Shown here: positions 27,373 to 36,717 of the stretch, piece after piece | How the letters are laid out: each line of letters begins with the position of its first letter | Numbering within the stretch: position 1 is the stretch's first letter | Assembly (NCBI RefSeq): GCF_031458235.1 | Contig: NZ_JAVDYB010000001.1 | Coordinates: forward strand, 5,504,001 to 5,568,000 | DNA length: 64,000 bases | Source: Catenuloplanes atrovinosus | GTDB lineage: Bacteria > Actinomycetota > Actinomycetes > Mycobacteriales > Micromonosporaceae | Reading direction: 5' to 3' | Notes under the pieces: generated by a model | What the model was told of the DNA's origin: nothing | Seen by the model: the letters and a program-made list of their open reading frames with translations, nothing else | Databases searched by the model: none | Translations under genes and position numbers: made by a program

Positions 27373-28323
27373 GTGCAGCTACAGCAGCTCCGATACTTCG
27401 TCGCAGTGGCAGAACTGCGACATTTCACCCATGCGGCTGATCAGTTGGGCGTGTCACAGCCGACGCTCAGTAAGCAGATTCACACGCTCGAGACCGCGCT
27501 CGGCGCCCCGCTGTTCGACCGCCACCCCGGCAACGTCCGGCTGACCACCGTCGGCGAGACGCTGCTGCCGCTCGCCCGCCGCATCGTGACCGACGCGGAC
27601 GCCGCCCGCCACGCGGTCCAGGAGATCGTCGGCCTGCGGCGCGGGCGGGTCCGGCTGGGCGCCACCCCGAGCCTGTGCACGTCACTGGTCCCCGGCGTGC
27701 TCCGCACCTTCCGCGAGCACCACCCGGACGTAGAGTTACACGTGCACGAGGGCGGCTCCCAGGACCTGGTCGTCGACCTGATCGCGCACGCGCTCGACCT
27801 GGCCCTGATCGTGCTGCCCGACCAGGGCAGCGACCCCGCGCTGCACACCGAGCGCATCCTGCGCGAGTCACTGGTCGTCGCCTCCGTCGCCGCCGGCCCG
27901 CCACCCACCACGTCCGACCGGCTCGCGCTCGGCGAACTGCGGGACACCCCGCTCGTCATGTTCCGGGTCGGCTACGACCTGCGCACCGCCACCATCGAGG
28001 CGTGCCGGCGGGCCGGCTTCACCCCGCGCTACGCGGTCGAGGGCGGCGAGATGGACGCGGTGCTCGCGTTCGTGGAGGCCGGGCTGGGCGTGGCCCTGGT
28101 CCCCGGCATGGTCCTCGCCAACCGCCCGCTGCTGCGCGCCACCCCGCTCGCCGCCCCGGGCGTGCACCGGACGATCGCACTCGCCCGCCGCCGCGAGTCG
28201 GTACTCCCCCACGCGGCCACCGCGCTGCGCGAGACCCTGCTCGACTTCATCGCCGCCGGCCCCCTCCCGGCCGGCGTCCACGTCATCCAGACGCCTCCGG
28301 CGCCCTCTCCCGCGCCGATCTAG
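27373..28323 (+). CDS. LysR-family transcriptional regulator divergent from sdhCAB
   Basis: A 316-residue LTTR. The N-terminal winged helix is canonical ('[20 protein letters not shown]', '[14 protein letters not shown]'), followed by the effector domain with '[10 protein letters not shown]' and '[11 protein letters not shown]'. The GTG 27373 has no clear ribosome-binding site and could be read from a very short leader. Its position suggests control of sdhCAB, itself, or both. The effector is unknown. Confidence 0.92.
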   Translation: MQLQQLRYFVAVAELRHFTHAADQLGVSQPTLSKQIHTLETALGAPLFDRHPGNVRLTTVGETLLPLARRIVTDADAARHAVQEIVGLRRGRVRLGATPSLCTSLVPGVLRTFREHHPDVELHVHEGGSQDLVVDLIAHALDLALIVLPDQGSDPALHTERILRESLVVASVAAGPPPTTSDRLALGELRDTPLVMFRVGYDLRTATIEACRRAGFTPRYAVEGGEMDAVLAFVEAGLGVALVPGMVLANRPLLRATPLAAPGVHRTIALARRRESVLPHAATALRETLLDFIAAGPLPAGVHVIQTPPAPSPAPI

Positions 28324-28376
28324 GGCGGATTCCGGCGCTCTGATCTCCAATCACGCGACTTAGCCCTAGATCGGCG
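28313..28376. terminator. Inverted repeat spanning the lysR stop, likely terminator facing hisF
   Basis: Perfect 14-base arms, CGCCGATCTAGGGC (28313-28326) and its complement (28363-28376), enclose 36 bases. The left arm contains the lysR stop codon. It separates convergent genes. Confidence 0.55.
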
Positions 28377-28436
28377 GGAGGCAGACGCGGCGCGAGCGAG
28401 AGCGCGGCGCGAGGGAGGGGCGGGGTGGGGGGTGGG

Positions 28437-29192
28437 TCAGCGGACGGGGTTGCCGGCGGCGCGGAGTGCGGTTTTGACCTGGGGGATGGTGAGTTCGCCG
28501 AAGTGGAAGACGCTGGCGGCCAGCACCGCGTCCGCGCCGGCCTCGACCGCGGGTGGGAAGTGGGCGACCGCGCCCGCGCCGCCGCTGGCGATGACCGGGA
28601 TGTCCACCACCTCGCGTACCCGCCGGATGAGTTCCAGGTCGAAGCCGGCCTTCGTGCCGTCGGCGTCCATCGAGTTGAGCAGGATCTCGCCGGCGCCCAG
28701 TTCGGCCACCCGGCGCGCCCACTCGACCGCGTCCAGCCCGGTGCCGCGCCGGCCGCCGTGCGTGGTCACCTCGAAGCCGCCGGACGGGGTGCGGCGCACG
28801 TCGAGCGAGAGCACCAGCACCTGGTTGCCGAACCGGTGCGCGATCTCGGAGATCAGCTCGGGGCGGGCGATCGCGGCGGTGTTCACCCCGACCTTGTCCG
28901 CGCCGGCCCGCAGCAGCGTGTCCACGTTCTCCACGGAGCGGACGCCGCCGCCGACGGTGAGCGGGATGAAGACCGATTCGGCGGTACGGCGGACCACGTC
29001 CAGCATCGTGCCGCGGTCGTCCGAGCTGGCGGTCACGTCCAGGAACGTCAGCTCGTCCGCGCCGGCCGCGTCGTAGGCGGCGGCCAACTCGACCGGGTCG
29101 CCGGCGTCCCGCAGGTCCGCGAAGTTGACGCCCTTGACCACCCGGCCGGCGTCCACGTCGAGGCAGGGGATCACGCGTACCGCCACAGTCAT
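28437..29192 (-). CDS. hisF: Imidazole glycerol phosphate synthase cyclase subunit
   Basis: HisF (251 residues) makes IGP and AICAR from PRFAR with ammonia from HisH. It has the catalytic Asp in '[15 protein letters not shown]' and '[14 protein letters not shown]', plus the phosphate sites '[11 protein letters not shown]' and '[14 protein letters not shown]'. The ATG overlaps the stop of the upstream EamA transporter gene by four bases. Thus hisF is now cotranscribed with a transporter, 5.8 kb away from priA and hisH. Confidence 0.97.
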   Translation of the reverse strand: MTVAVRVIPCLDVDAGRVVKGVNFADLRDAGDPVELAAAYDAAGADELTFLDVTASSDDRGTMLDVVRRTAESVFIPLTVGGGVRSVENVDTLLRAGADKVGVNTAAIARPELISEIAHRFGNQVLVLSLDVRRTPSGGFEVTTHGGRRGTGLDAVEWARRVAELGAGEILLNSMDADGTKAGFDLELIRRVREVVDIPVIASGGAGAVAHFPPAVEAGADAVLAASVFHFGELTIPQVKTALRAAGNPVR

Positions 29193-30067
29193 GCCGCCGA
29201 GCCTATCGGTTGCCGCCGTCGCACCAGGAACGGCAGCAGCACGCCCCCGATCACCAGCGTGCCGCCGGCCACGTCCGCCGCGTGGATCGGCTCGCCGAGC
29301 AGCAGCGCGGCCGAGCCCATGCCGAAGAACGGCACCAGCATGGAGAACGGCGCGACCGTGGAGGCGCCGTACCGCTTGATCAAGGAGCCCCACGCGCCGA
29401 ACCCGCCCAGCGTGGCGGCGAACGCGATGAACAGCACCGCGAGGATCGCCGGTACGGTCGCGGTGCGCAGCGCCGCCAGGTCCGCGGCCGGGCCCTCGAC
29501 GATCAGCGACAGCGCGAACAGCGGCACCGCCCCGAACGCGCTGACCCACACCATGAACCGCAGGGCGTCCGGCGGCGACGCCTTCCGGGTCGCCACGTTC
29601 GACAGCCCCCAGGCCACGGCCGCGCCGATGACCAGCGCGAACGCGGCCGGCGGCCGGTCCGGTCCGAGGCGCGCCGCCACCACCGCGAGCCCACCGGCCG
29701 CGATGAGCAGACCCAGCAGTTGTACGCGGCGCGGGCGCTCGCCCAGCAGCAGCACCGCGAACAGCGTGGTGAACAGCGCCTGGCTCTGCAGCACCAGCGA
29801 GGACAGCCCGGCCGGCATGCCCGCCTCGATGCCGAAGAACAGCAGCGAGAACTTGGCGACCGCGAGCGCCAGCGCCACCGCGATCACCCACCGCCACGGC
29901 ACCCGCGGACGGCCGACGAGGAACAGCGCGGGTACGGCCGCCAGCCCGAACCGCAGCGCGGAGAAGAGCAGCGGCGGGAAGTGGTCCAGCCCGACCGCGA
30001 TCACGACGAAGTTGACGCCCCAGACCGCGGCCACGGCCACCGCCAGCGCGATGTCACGAGGTCTCAT
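29189..30067 (-). CDS. EamA/DMT-family transporter
   Basis: A 292-residue protein with ten hydrophobic helices in two EamA repeats, starting '[20 protein letters not shown]' and with 'LLLGERP' and 'LLLGEPI' after the two halves. This family exports amino acids and other metabolites. It is divergent from a LysR gene, the standard LysR-EamA pairing, and runs into hisF with a four-base overlap. Confidence 0.92.
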   Translation of the reverse strand: MRPRDIALAVAVAAVWGVNFVVIAVGLDHFPPLLFSALRFGLAAVPALFLVGRPRVPWRWVIAVALALAVAKFSLLFFGIEAGMPAGLSSLVLQSQALFTTLFAVLLLGERPRRVQLLGLLIAAGGLAVVAARLGPDRPPAAFALVIGAAVAWGLSNVATRKASPPDALRFMVWVSAFGAVPLFALSLIVEGPAADLAALRTATVPAILAVLFIAFAATLGGFGAWGSLIKRYGASTVAPFSMLVPFFGMGSAALLLGEPIHAADVAGGTLVIGGVLLPFLVRRRQPIGSAA

Positions 30068-30094
30068 GCCGGTGATCCTCCGGCGCCCCGGCGT

Positions 30095-30117
30095 GTAGCA
30101 ACAGCGAAAAGCGCTAC
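30095..30117. promoter_or_regulatory. Inverted repeat between the EamA and LysR genes
   Basis: GTAGC (30095-30099) and GCTAC (30113-30117) flank a 13-base AT-richer centre in the 72-base divergent gap. A further GCTAC lies at 30135-30139 next to the LysR start. This is a candidate LysR operator. Confidence 0.4.
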
Positions 30118-30139
30118 CCCCACGATGTACCGTCGCTAC

Positions 30140-31048
30140 ATGATCGATCTCGGCCGGCTCCGCGCGCTGCACGCCGTGGCCAGCTACGGAAGTGTGCTGG
30201 CCGCCAGTTCCGCGCTGCATTGCACGCCGTCCGCGGTCTCGCAGCAGATCGGGAAGCTGGAGCGCGAGACCGGCACCACACTCGTGGAGCGGGACGGCCG
30301 CGGCGTCCGGCTCACCGAGGCCGGTCACGTGCTGGCCCGGCACGCGGAGTCCGTGCTGTCCGCGGTCGACGAGGCCGAGGCCGCGCTGGCCGCGCACCGG
30401 GACACCGTCACCGGCCGGCTGACCGTGGCCTCGTTCGCCACCGCGGCCCGCGCGCTGCTGCCGCACGCGCTGCACCGCCTCGCGGCCGGCCATCCCGGGC
30501 TCGCCACCGGCATCGTCGAGGGCAACCCGCACGAGGGCCTGGACAACCTCCAGCGCGGGCACGTGGATCTGTGCGTGCTGGACGACTGGCCCGAGGTCGC
30601 GCTGCGCTACCCGCCCGGCATCGCGCACCTGGAGCTGGGCCGCGACGTCGCCGACCTGATCGTGCCGAGCGGGCATCGGCTGGCCGGGCGGTCCCGGGTG
30701 CGGCTGTCCGCCACCCGCGACGAGCGCTGGATCAGCGCGCCGGTCGGCGCGATCTGCCACGAGTGGCTGGTCCGGGTGCTCCCCGGCGTCGCGCCCGACT
30801 TCCTGGTCGGCGAGTTCGAGACGCAGCTCACGCTGGTCGCGGCCGGCCTCGGCATCGCGCTGGTTCCACGGCTGGCCCGGTCCGCGCTGCCGGCCGGCGT
30901 GAGCGTGGTGACGGTCGCGCCGCCGCCGACCCGGCGCGTGGTGCTGGCCTGGCGGGAGGCGTCCGCGGCCCGGCCCGCGATCGGCGCCGCGATCGAGGCG
31001 CTGCGCGAGGCCTGGGCCGGGTACGAGGCCCGGGCCGCGGCGGCCTGA
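30140..31048 (+). CDS. LysR-family transcriptional regulator divergent from EamA transporter
   Basis: A 302-residue LTTR from ATG 30140, which places 'IDLGRLRALHAVASYGSVLA' at the N-terminus; an ATG at 30125 would add five codons. The helix-turn-helix has 'ALHCTPSAVSQQIGKLERETG', close to the ArgP/IciA-like and EamA-linked subgroup. The effector domain ends with 'VAAGLGIALVPRLA'. It probably controls the divergent transporter and, through read-through, hisF. Confidence 0.92.
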   Translation: MIDLGRLRALHAVASYGSVLAASSALHCTPSAVSQQIGKLERETGTTLVERDGRGVRLTEAGHVLARHAESVLSAVDEAEAALAAHRDTVTGRLTVASFATAARALLPHALHRLAAGHPGLATGIVEGNPHEGLDNLQRGHVDLCVLDDWPEVALRYPPGIAHLELGRDVADLIVPSGHRLAGRSRVRLSATRDERWISAPVGAICHEWLVRVLPGVAPDFLVGEFETQLTLVAAGLGIALVPRLARSALPAGVSVVTVAPPPTRRVVLAWREASAARPAIGAAIEALREAWAGYEARAAAA

Positions 31049-31050
31049 GC

Positions 31051-31881
31051 TCAGGCGCAGGGGGCGGAGACCGCGCCGGGGGCGGTGCCCATGATCAGCG
31101 GGTCGGCGGTCAGCAGGAAGTCAAGGCGCCAGTCCGTGCAGGTCTCGGCGGGACGCTCGGGCGGGCCGTACCCGGGGGCCTGGCTGCTGGTGAACGACAC
31201 CGTGGCCACGTCGCCGTCCACCGCGAGCAGCCACACGTCGGAGTCCTGCGTGGTGGCGGTGTCCGCGTTGAACGCCGCGACCTGCGTGGCGTCGCCCGGG
31301 TCCACCACGCCACCGGGCGCGAAGACCCGGGTGGCGACCGTCGGATCGTGCGCGTTGATGCCGGTGAAGTACGTGTCGAACAGCGCGGCGATCTCGGCCG
31401 CGCGGTGGTCGGCGGCGGCCTCGGGCGCGATCGACACGAGCCCGGCCCGCGTCGGCGGCGGCTGGTACGCCGTGCCGGCCTCGGTCACCGGCGACGGCTC
31501 GACCCAGGTCAGCCCCTCGTCCGGTACCCCGGCGTCCGGCACGCCGGGCGCGTCCTCCCGCACCGTCGCCTCCGGAGCGGCCAGGGACGCGGCACCGGCC
31601 TCGGACCCGGACTCGGACCCCGGGGCGGTCGTCCCGGCCGCGGACTCGGGCCCGGTGTCGAGGATCAGGTAGCCCGCGGCGAGTAGCACGGCCAGCACCA
31701 CCGCCGCGATGCCGGCCAACCGCCACCGGTCGGACGGCTCCGGTGCCCGCCTGCGGTGCGTGCCGGGCAGGGACGTCATCGCGACGACCGCGGCCTCGGG
31801 TGCCGCGCCGTCGCAGACCAGGCAGCGCGGCGCGGACGCGTCATTCGCCGTACCGCATTCCGGGCATCGCCATTCGATCAT
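31051..31881 (-). CDS. Membrane-anchored protein with N-terminal zinc ribbon
   Basis: A 276-residue protein from ATG 31881, chosen for GGAGG five bases upstream; the frame is open to 31974. It has 'CPECGTANDASAPRCLVC' (two CxxC, a zinc ribbon, residues 5-22), one membrane helix (about 54-75), an Ala/Pro/Glu linker and an outer domain of about 110 residues with 'FDTYFTGINAHDPTVATRVF', which resembles an NTF2/SnoaL-like fold. Function unknown. It converges on the LysR gene, two bases apart. Confidence 0.75.
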   Translation of the reverse strand: MIEWRCPECGTANDASAPRCLVCDGAAPEAAVVAMTSLPGTHRRRAPEPSDRWRLAGIAAVVLAVLLAAGYLILDTGPESAAGTTAPGSESGSEAGAASLAAPEATVREDAPGVPDAGVPDEGLTWVEPSPVTEAGTAYQPPPTRAGLVSIAPEAAADHRAAEIAALFDTYFTGINAHDPTVATRVFAPGGVVDPGDATQVAAFNADTATTQDSDVWLLAVDGDVATVSFTSSQAPGYGPPERPAETCTDWRLDFLLTADPLIMGTAPGAVSAPCA

Positions 31882-32160
31882 AAGGGCCTCCGGGGCACGC
31901 ATTTCACCGACTATTCGCCATCGCAGTGAATAGCGCGTGAGCGTCGGCGGGCAATGACCGGCCGCGCGATTCACCTCACCCGGGGCCGAATAGGCCCGGA
32001 CCGGCGAACCCGGTGCGGACGACCGTCGGCCGGAGGTGCCGGACGCCGCTCCACTCAGGCCGAAGGAATGACCCGGCGATACGAAAAGCCCATGTCACAC
32101 CGGCTCGCGCCGCCGTACCGTCCGAAGTCATCAGTTCATCGTCGGCACTGGTGGGAGCGT
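31882..32160. other. Intergenic or leader region before the shared-motif gene pair
   Basis: This stretch is open in the frame of the next gene from 31954, with in-frame ATGs at 32068 and 32092, but no well-spaced ribosome-binding site. It presumably holds divergent promoters. No repeat or RNA element was seen. Confidence 0.4.
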
Positions 32161-33951
32161 ATGTACGTCGAGGAAGCCGCCACCGTCACGGCCCCGGTAC
32201 CGGCCGCGCGGTTCCATCACGGAGAGCCGGGCACGGCACTGCGCCCCGGGCCGCCGTCCGCCATCACCCGGTGCCTTAGTGGCGCGGTCTACACCGTTCC
32301 CGGATTCGCGGACCGGGTGATCACGGAATTGCTCAGGCATCGCCATCGCGCTATTTCCCCGGCCGTGGACTACGACGTGGAACCGGTGCTCCGGCACGCT
32401 TTCCGGGCGCGCCGGCTATGGCTGACGCAGCACGCCGCGGTCTGCGCGATCCTGCTGCTGGCGTCGATCCCGGCGCCCGGGCCCACGGCCGGCGTGGTCG
32501 TCTTCGGCCTGCTGCTGACCGGCGCCGCGCGGTGGATCGGCGGCCGGCGCCCGAAGGCCTGGCAGCTCGTGCTGGCCGCGCTGGTCGCGCTGCCGCTGCT
32601 CTACGGGCTCGCCGCGGCGATGCTCACCCAGTCGGACGGGTTCGGCCAGCCGGACGGGTTCGGCCAGCCGGACGGGTTCGGCCAGCCGGACGAGTTCGGC
32701 GAATACGGCACCGCCCCGGTCGAGCCGGTCCCGGCCGAGGGGAGCACCTGGTCGCCGTACCTGCTGATGCTTTTGATCGGTGTCGCCGTCCTGGCCGTGA
32801 CCGTCGCGGTGCGGAGCACCATGCTGCGCGCGCTCACCGTCGAGCTGCGTCCCGGCCAGGCCGGCCGTGGCGCGATCGTGCCCAGCCCGCGGGTCGAGGA
32901 GCAGATCGCGCGGCTGTCGCTGGCCCAGCGCGGCAACATCCTGCTGCACTCCGGCGACAACCCGTTCCTCGGCTCCGGCGGCGTGCTGCGCGCCTGGTCG
33001 ATGGCGATGGAGCTGAAGCCGGACGAGGGCGGCGACCGGCCGGTCTCGGTCGACCCGGTGGAGCTGAACCGGTACGTGAAACGCCGGCTCGCCGCGTTGC
33101 GCGGTGCCGACCTGCGCGAGGCGGAACGGATGTCCGGGCTGACGCTGCGCGACCAGATCGTGTCCGCGGGCGTCGGCGGGCAGGGCTGGCCGCTGGTGGA
33201 CGTGGCCGCGCTGGTGCCGTACTCGCACGCGACGCCGCAGGCGATGGAGTCGGTGATCCGGCACCCGCAGGCCAGCGTGCGGCACTTCCTGCGGGCCACG
33301 GTCGGCGCGAACGTGACGCCGGTGCACTCCCCGGACGGCCGGATGCTGATCCCGGGCGAGCACCACAGCATCGCGGTCTCCACGTTCACCCACCTCGCGG
33401 TGGAGGGCGGCATGCTCTACGTGGAGACGGTCTCCACCGTGCTCGGCCCGCTGGGCCCGCGGTACCGCCGGATCGACGGCTACCCGGACGGCACCGGCGT
33501 GGCCGGGCGGGCGCTGCTGGAGAGCTGCCGGGACTTCGGCGAGAGCGTCGCGCTGGCGCCGGTACGGCTGGTCGGCTGCCTGCGCCGGATGGCCGGGCTG
33601 GCCCGCGCGATGCGCCGCGCGGAGACCGGCGTGATCGAGGATCTCGGCGACTTCGGCGCGCGGTTCGACCTGCGGCAGGCCACGTCCGCGGCCCGGCCGG
33701 TCACCTACCTCCAGCGGCTGGACGCGGAGAAGTACACGAAGCTGATCGAGCGCCGGATCAGCGAGGCGGTGATCGGCTACCTGCGCGACGCCGGGATCGA
33801 CACGTCCGAGTACGAGCGGCGGATGAACGTCTACAACAACAGCGGGGTGTTCATCAACGGCGACAACTACGGCGCCGCGGCCGCGGGCCCGGACGCCGAG
33901 GCCGTGCGCGGGGACGACGCCGGCCGCGCGGCGAAGGGGAAGGACGACTGA
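32161..33951 (+). CDS. Multi-pass membrane protein ending in a Gly-Asp-Asn motif, first gene of a pair
   Basis: A 596-residue protein from ATG 32161 (earlier ATGs 32068 and 32092 are possible). The N-terminal cytoplasmic stretch is followed by about four hydrophobic helices ('HAAVCAILLLASIPA', 'AGVVVFGLLLTGAARWI', 'LVLAALVALPLLYGLAAAM', 'LLMLLIGVAVLAVTVAV') split by a DGFGQP repeat loop. The ~370-residue C-terminal domain includes 'ILLHSGDNPFLGSGG' and resembles uncharacterised Streptomyces membrane proteins. The chain ends with 'GVFINGDNYGAAAAG' (33844-33888) and a charged tail. The stop overlaps the next start by one base. Function unknown. Confidence 0.78.
   Translation: MYVEEAATVTAPVPAARFHHGEPGTALRPGPPSAITRCLSGAVYTVPGFADRVITELLRHRHRAISPAVDYDVEPVLRHAFRARRLWLTQHAAVCAILLLASIPAPGPTAGVVVFGLLLTGAARWIGGRRPKAWQLVLAALVALPLLYGLAAAMLTQSDGFGQPDGFGQPDGFGQPDEFGEYGTAPVEPVPAEGSTWSPYLLMLLIGVAVLAVTVAVRSTMLRALTVELRPGQAGRGAIVPSPRVEEQIARLSLAQRGNILLHSGDNPFLGSGGVLRAWSMAMELKPDEGGDRPVSVDPVELNRYVKRRLAALRGADLREAERMSGLTLRDQIVSAGVGGQGWPLVDVAALVPYSHATPQAMESVIRHPQASVRHFLRATVGANVTPVHSPDGRMLIPGEHHSIAVSTFTHLAVEGGMLYVETVSTVLGPLGPRYRRIDGYPDGTGVAGRALLESCRDFGESVALAPVRLVGCLRRMAGLARAMRRAETGVIEDLGDFGARFDLRQATSAARPVTYLQRLDAEKYTKLIERRISEAVIGYLRDAGIDTSEYERRMNVYNNSGVFINGDNYGAAAAGPDAEAVRGDDAGRAAKGKDD
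32635..32703 (+). repeat. 18-bp tandem repeats encoding Asp-Gly-Phe-Gly-Gln-Pro
   Basis: Three perfect 18-base units (32635-32688) and one diverged unit (Asp-Glu-Phe-Gly-Glu) lie in the loop between predicted membrane helices three and four. Confidence 0.9.
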
Positions 33952-34283
33952 TGGGCGGCGTCTTCATCGGCGGCGACAACCACGGCGCGGCCGCGGCCGG
34001 GGCTCACTCGCGGGCGGTCGTCGGCGCCCGGCCGGACCCGCTGGCGCCGGTGCTGGCCGCGGTGCGCCGGATGGAGGCCGCGCTCGACGCGGTGCCGGAG
34101 GCGCTGGCCGACCCGGACGCGGCGCTGCGCGACGTGAACGCGATCGCGGCCGCCACCCAGCAGGATCCGCCGGACACCGCGGCCGTGCTGGCCGGGGCGC
34201 GGCGGCTGCTCGACCGGGTCACGGCCGCGGGCGTGTTCACCAGCGCGGCGCGGCGGCTGCGCGAGGCGCTGCGGACGGTCTGA
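33951..34283 (+). CDS. Small protein starting with the same Gly-Asp-Asn motif, second gene of the pair
   Basis: A 110-residue protein missed by simple longest-ORF calling because its frame is open far upstream. ATG 33951 overlaps the previous stop (TGATG), with GAAGGA upstream. Residues 3-17, 'GVFIGGDNHGAAAAG', match 13 of 15 positions of the end of its partner. The rest (about 30-110) is predicted helical, Ala-rich and soluble, with no membrane helix. The pair looks like a sensor or anchor plus a small helical partner joined by a homotypic motif; the function is inferred only. Confidence 0.72.
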   Translation: MGGVFIGGDNHGAAAAGAHSRAVVGARPDPLAPVLAAVRRMEAALDAVPEALADPDAALRDVNAIAAATQQDPPDTAAVLAGARRLLDRVTAAGVFTSAARRLREALRTV

Positions 34284-34292
34284 CACATGCCG

Positions 34293-34325
34293 CGGCCCCG
34301 GGGGAGCGGCGCTCGCCCGGGGCCG
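34293..34325. terminator. Bidirectional terminator between the gene pair and doxX
   Basis: A perfect 10-base stem, CGGCCCCGGG (34293-34302) with CCCGGGGCCG (34316-34325), lies between convergent genes. Confidence 0.75.
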
Positions 34326-34340
34326 TGCTGGAGCGTGCGG

Positions 34341-34886
34341 TTACTTCAGCCAGGGTGCCTTGGCGACCAGCGGCAGCTTCGCCCAGGTGGCGGCGAGGCT
34401 GTAGCGGAGGCCGGCGCCGGTGGCCGCGATGCCGCCGATGACCAGCGCGTAGATGAGGTGGTCGTCGAGGAACGGGTTGGTCGCGATGGGCAGGCTGGCG
34501 GCCCACATCAGGACCATCATCAGCGCGGCCGAGACCGCCGCGACGCGCATCCCGATGCCGAGGGTCAGCGCGACGCCGATGCCGGCCAGGCCGGCCATGA
34601 ACACCCAGTCGAGCAGGACGTTGCCGGACATCGCGTTGAAGACGCCGGCGAACGGGCCCTCGACCCCGGCCAGGAAGCCCTTGGTGGGCTGGCCACCGTT
34701 CAGCCACGCCTTCTCGCTGGGCGTCGCCAGGCCCAGCCCGATCAGCTTGTCGACGAACGCCCAGAGGAAGATGAAGCCGAGCCCGACCCGGGTGACGGCC
34801 CAGGTGATCTCGCCGAACGCGTGCGTCGAGGCGGCCTTCGTGGTCGCGGCGGTCCTGACGGTCCCGGTGTGTGCAACGGTCACCAC
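34341..34886 (-). CDS. DoxX-family membrane protein
   Basis: A 181-residue protein from GTG 34886, chosen because GGGAGG lies eight bases upstream; GTG 34955 would add 23 residues but lacks a ribosome-binding site. It has four hydrophobic helices, beginning 'VTRVGLGFIFLWAFVDKLIGL' and including 'LLDWVFMAGLAGIGVALTLGIG', as in the DoxX/DoxD family. Family members are linked to quinone or thiol redox systems; the role here is unknown. It lies between the shared-motif pair and priA. Confidence 0.82.
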   Translation of the reverse strand: MVTVAHTGTVRTAATTKAASTHAFGEITWAVTRVGLGFIFLWAFVDKLIGLGLATPSEKAWLNGGQPTKGFLAGVEGPFAGVFNAMSGNVLLDWVFMAGLAGIGVALTLGIGMRVAAVSAALMMVLMWAASLPIATNPFLDDHLIYALVIGGIAATGAGLRYSLAATWAKLPLVAKAPWLK

Positions 34887-35021
34887 TGTGATCCCCTCCC
34901 GGATCAGCTGACGACCGGCGGTGTCGGGCCCTGTCGTCCCGTCCTCTGTCGTCACATCAATATTCGCTGCTGGGAGGGGGTGCGCAGCAGGGCCGATGGT
35001 CCTGGGCCCGGGGGTCCCGAG

Positions 35022-35747
35022 TCAGCTTCCGGCCAGGACCTCCAGCGCCTGCGCGACCGTGAACGCGCCCGCGTAGAGCGCCTTGCCGGCGATCACGCCC
35101 TCCACGCCGGCGGACTCCAGCGTGGCCAGCGCGCGCAGGTCGTCGAGCGTGGACACGCCGCCGCTGGCGATCACCGGCGCGGGCGTGGCGGCGCAGACCT
35201 CGCGCAGCAGGTCCAGGTTCGGCCCGCGCATGGTGCCGTCCTTGGTGATGTCGGTGACCACGTAGCGCGCGGCGCCGGCCTTGTCCAGCCGGGCCAGCAC
35301 CTCGTACAGGTCGCCGCCGTCCCGGGTCCAGCCGCGCGCGGACAGCGTACGGCCGCGCACGTCCAGGCCGATCGCGACGCGGTCGCCGTACTCCGCGGCG
35401 ACCCGGTCGCACCAGTCCGGGTTCTCCAGCGCGGCGGTGCCGATGTTGACCCGGGCCGCGCCGGTGCCGAGCGCGCGCTCCAGCGACTCGTCGTCGCGGA
35501 TGCCGCCGGACAGCTCCACCCGCACGTCCAGCCGCCCGACCACCTCGGCCAGCAGCTCCGCGTTCGAGCCGCGGCCGAACGCGGCGTCCAGGTCGACCAG
35601 GTGAATCCAGGTGGCGCCGTCCCGCTGCCAGGCCAGCGCCGCCTCCAGCGGGTCGCCGTAGGCGGTCTCGCTGCCGGCCGCGCCCTGCACCAGGCGGACG
35701 GCCTGACCGTCGGCGACGTCGACGGCGGGAAGCAGTTCGAGGGTCAC
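35022..35747 (-). CDS. priA: Bifunctional phosphoribosyl isomerase (HisA/TrpF)
   Basis: A 241-residue (beta/alpha)8 isomerase. It has the catalytic Asp in '[15 protein letters not shown]' and '[16 protein letters not shown]', with the phosphate-binding 'VIASGGVS' and '[18 protein letters not shown]'. In actinobacteria this enzyme, PriA, isomerises both ProFAR (histidine) and PRA (tryptophan). No trpF lies among the trp genes here, which fits that role. It follows hisH and a 109-residue membrane protein gene. Confidence 0.95.
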   Translation of the reverse strand: MTLELLPAVDVADGQAVRLVQGAAGSETAYGDPLEAALAWQRDGATWIHLVDLDAAFGRGSNAELLAEVVGRLDVRVELSGGIRDDESLERALGTGAARVNIGTAALENPDWCDRVAAEYGDRVAIGLDVRGRTLSARGWTRDGGDLYEVLARLDKAGAARYVVTDITKDGTMRGPNLDLLREVCAATPAPVIASGGVSTLDDLRALATLESAGVEGVIAGKALYAGAFTVAQALEVLAGS

Positions 35748-35764
35748 GGATTCTCCTTGATCGG

Positions 35765-36094
35765 TTATGAGTTGCGTCGGCCCAGGGCGATGACCACCAG
35801 GGCGGGTAGGGCGAGAATCAGCACCAGCACGATGATCAGGCGCATCACCAGGTCGTCGACCAGGTAGAAGACCACCATCACGGCCAGCAGGCTGAGGATC
35901 ACGATCGCGGCGCGCTGCGCGGCGGTACGCCGCGGCTGGAGCCGCCCGGTGCGCCGGTCCGGCAGCTTCGGCACCAGCCGGTCCGTGATGTCCTTGCGTC
36001 GCTGGCGGCGGGACGCCACGGCCGCGCGGGCCGCCCGCTTCCGCTCCGCCTCCAGCAGCCGGGCGGCCCGCCGGATGGCCCGGTCCTTGCTCAC
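35765..36094 (-). CDS. Small basic membrane protein between hisH and priA
   Basis: A 109-residue protein from a GTG that overlaps the hisH stop by four bases. The N-terminal ~60 residues are very rich in Arg and Lys and helical ('[16 protein letters not shown]'), and the end has two adjacent hydrophobic helices ('[21 protein letters not shown]', split by 'DD', and '[18 protein letters not shown]'). It is part of the his operon; I know of no defined function. Confidence 0.75.
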   Translation of the reverse strand: MSKDRAIRRAARLLEAERKRAARAAVASRRQRRKDITDRLVPKLPDRRTGRLQPRRTAAQRAAIVILSLLAVMVVFYLVDDLVMRLIIVLVLILALPALVVIALGRRNS

Positions 36095-36708
36095 AGCCCC
36101 GAGACCCAGTTCCGGAGCAGGCGCGCGCCGGTGTCCCCGGACTTCTCCGGGTGGAACTGCGCGACGGCGAGCGGGCCGTGCTCGACCACGGCGGCGAACG
36201 GCTCGTCGTGCGCGGCCGTGGTGACCACCGCGTCGCGCAGCGCGTCCAGCCCGGAGGCGCCGTAGGAGTGCACGAAGTAGAACCGCGCGCCGGACGGCAT
36301 GCCCTCCATCAGGCGGCTCTCCGCGGGCGCGGTCACCGTGTTCCACCCCATGTGCGGGATGCGGCCGGCGCGCAGCCGGGTCACGCCGCCCGGGAGCAGG
36401 CCGAGGCCCTTGGTGACGGTGCCGTGCTCGTCGCCGTACTCGAAGAAGATCTGCATGCCCACGCAGATGCCGAGTACCGGGCGGCCGGCCGCGACCCGCT
36501 CCGCGATCATCGGGCCGGCGTCGATCGCCTCCACGCCGGCCATGCACGCGGCGAACGCGCCCACGCCCGGCACGACCAGGCCGTCCGCGTCCGCGGCCGC
36601 GGCCAGGTCCGGCGTGACCGTCACGTCCGCGCCGGCGCGCTCCAGCGCGCGCTCGGCCGAGCGCAGGTTGCCGGAGCCGTAGTCCAGGATCACCACACGC
36701 GTCGTCAT
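36091..36708 (-). CDS. hisH: Imidazole glycerol phosphate synthase glutaminase subunit
   Basis: HisH (205 residues) is the class I glutaminase that feeds ammonia to HisF. The nucleophile Cys is in '[18 protein letters not shown]', with the His-Glu pair in '[14 protein letters not shown]'. The ATG has GGGGAG five bases upstream, which overlaps the end of the 54-residue ORF before it. The product must meet HisF made from a distant operon. Confidence 0.97.
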   Translation of the reverse strand: MTTRVVILDYGSGNLRSAERALERAGADVTVTPDLAAAADADGLVVPGVGAFAACMAGVEAIDAGPMIAERVAAGRPVLGICVGMQIFFEYGDEHGTVTKGLGLLPGGVTRLRAGRIPHMGWNTVTAPAESRLMEGMPSGARFYFVHSYGASGLDALRDAVVTTAAHDEPFAAVVEHGPLAVAQFHPEKSGDTGARLLRNWVSGL

Positions 36709-36717
36709 GAAACTCCC

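Noticed and set aside
28437-29897. A 486-codon frame suggesting a fusion of hisF to an upstream domain
   Set aside because: The upstream part is an out-of-frame reading of the EamA gene; hisF has its usual start at 29192.
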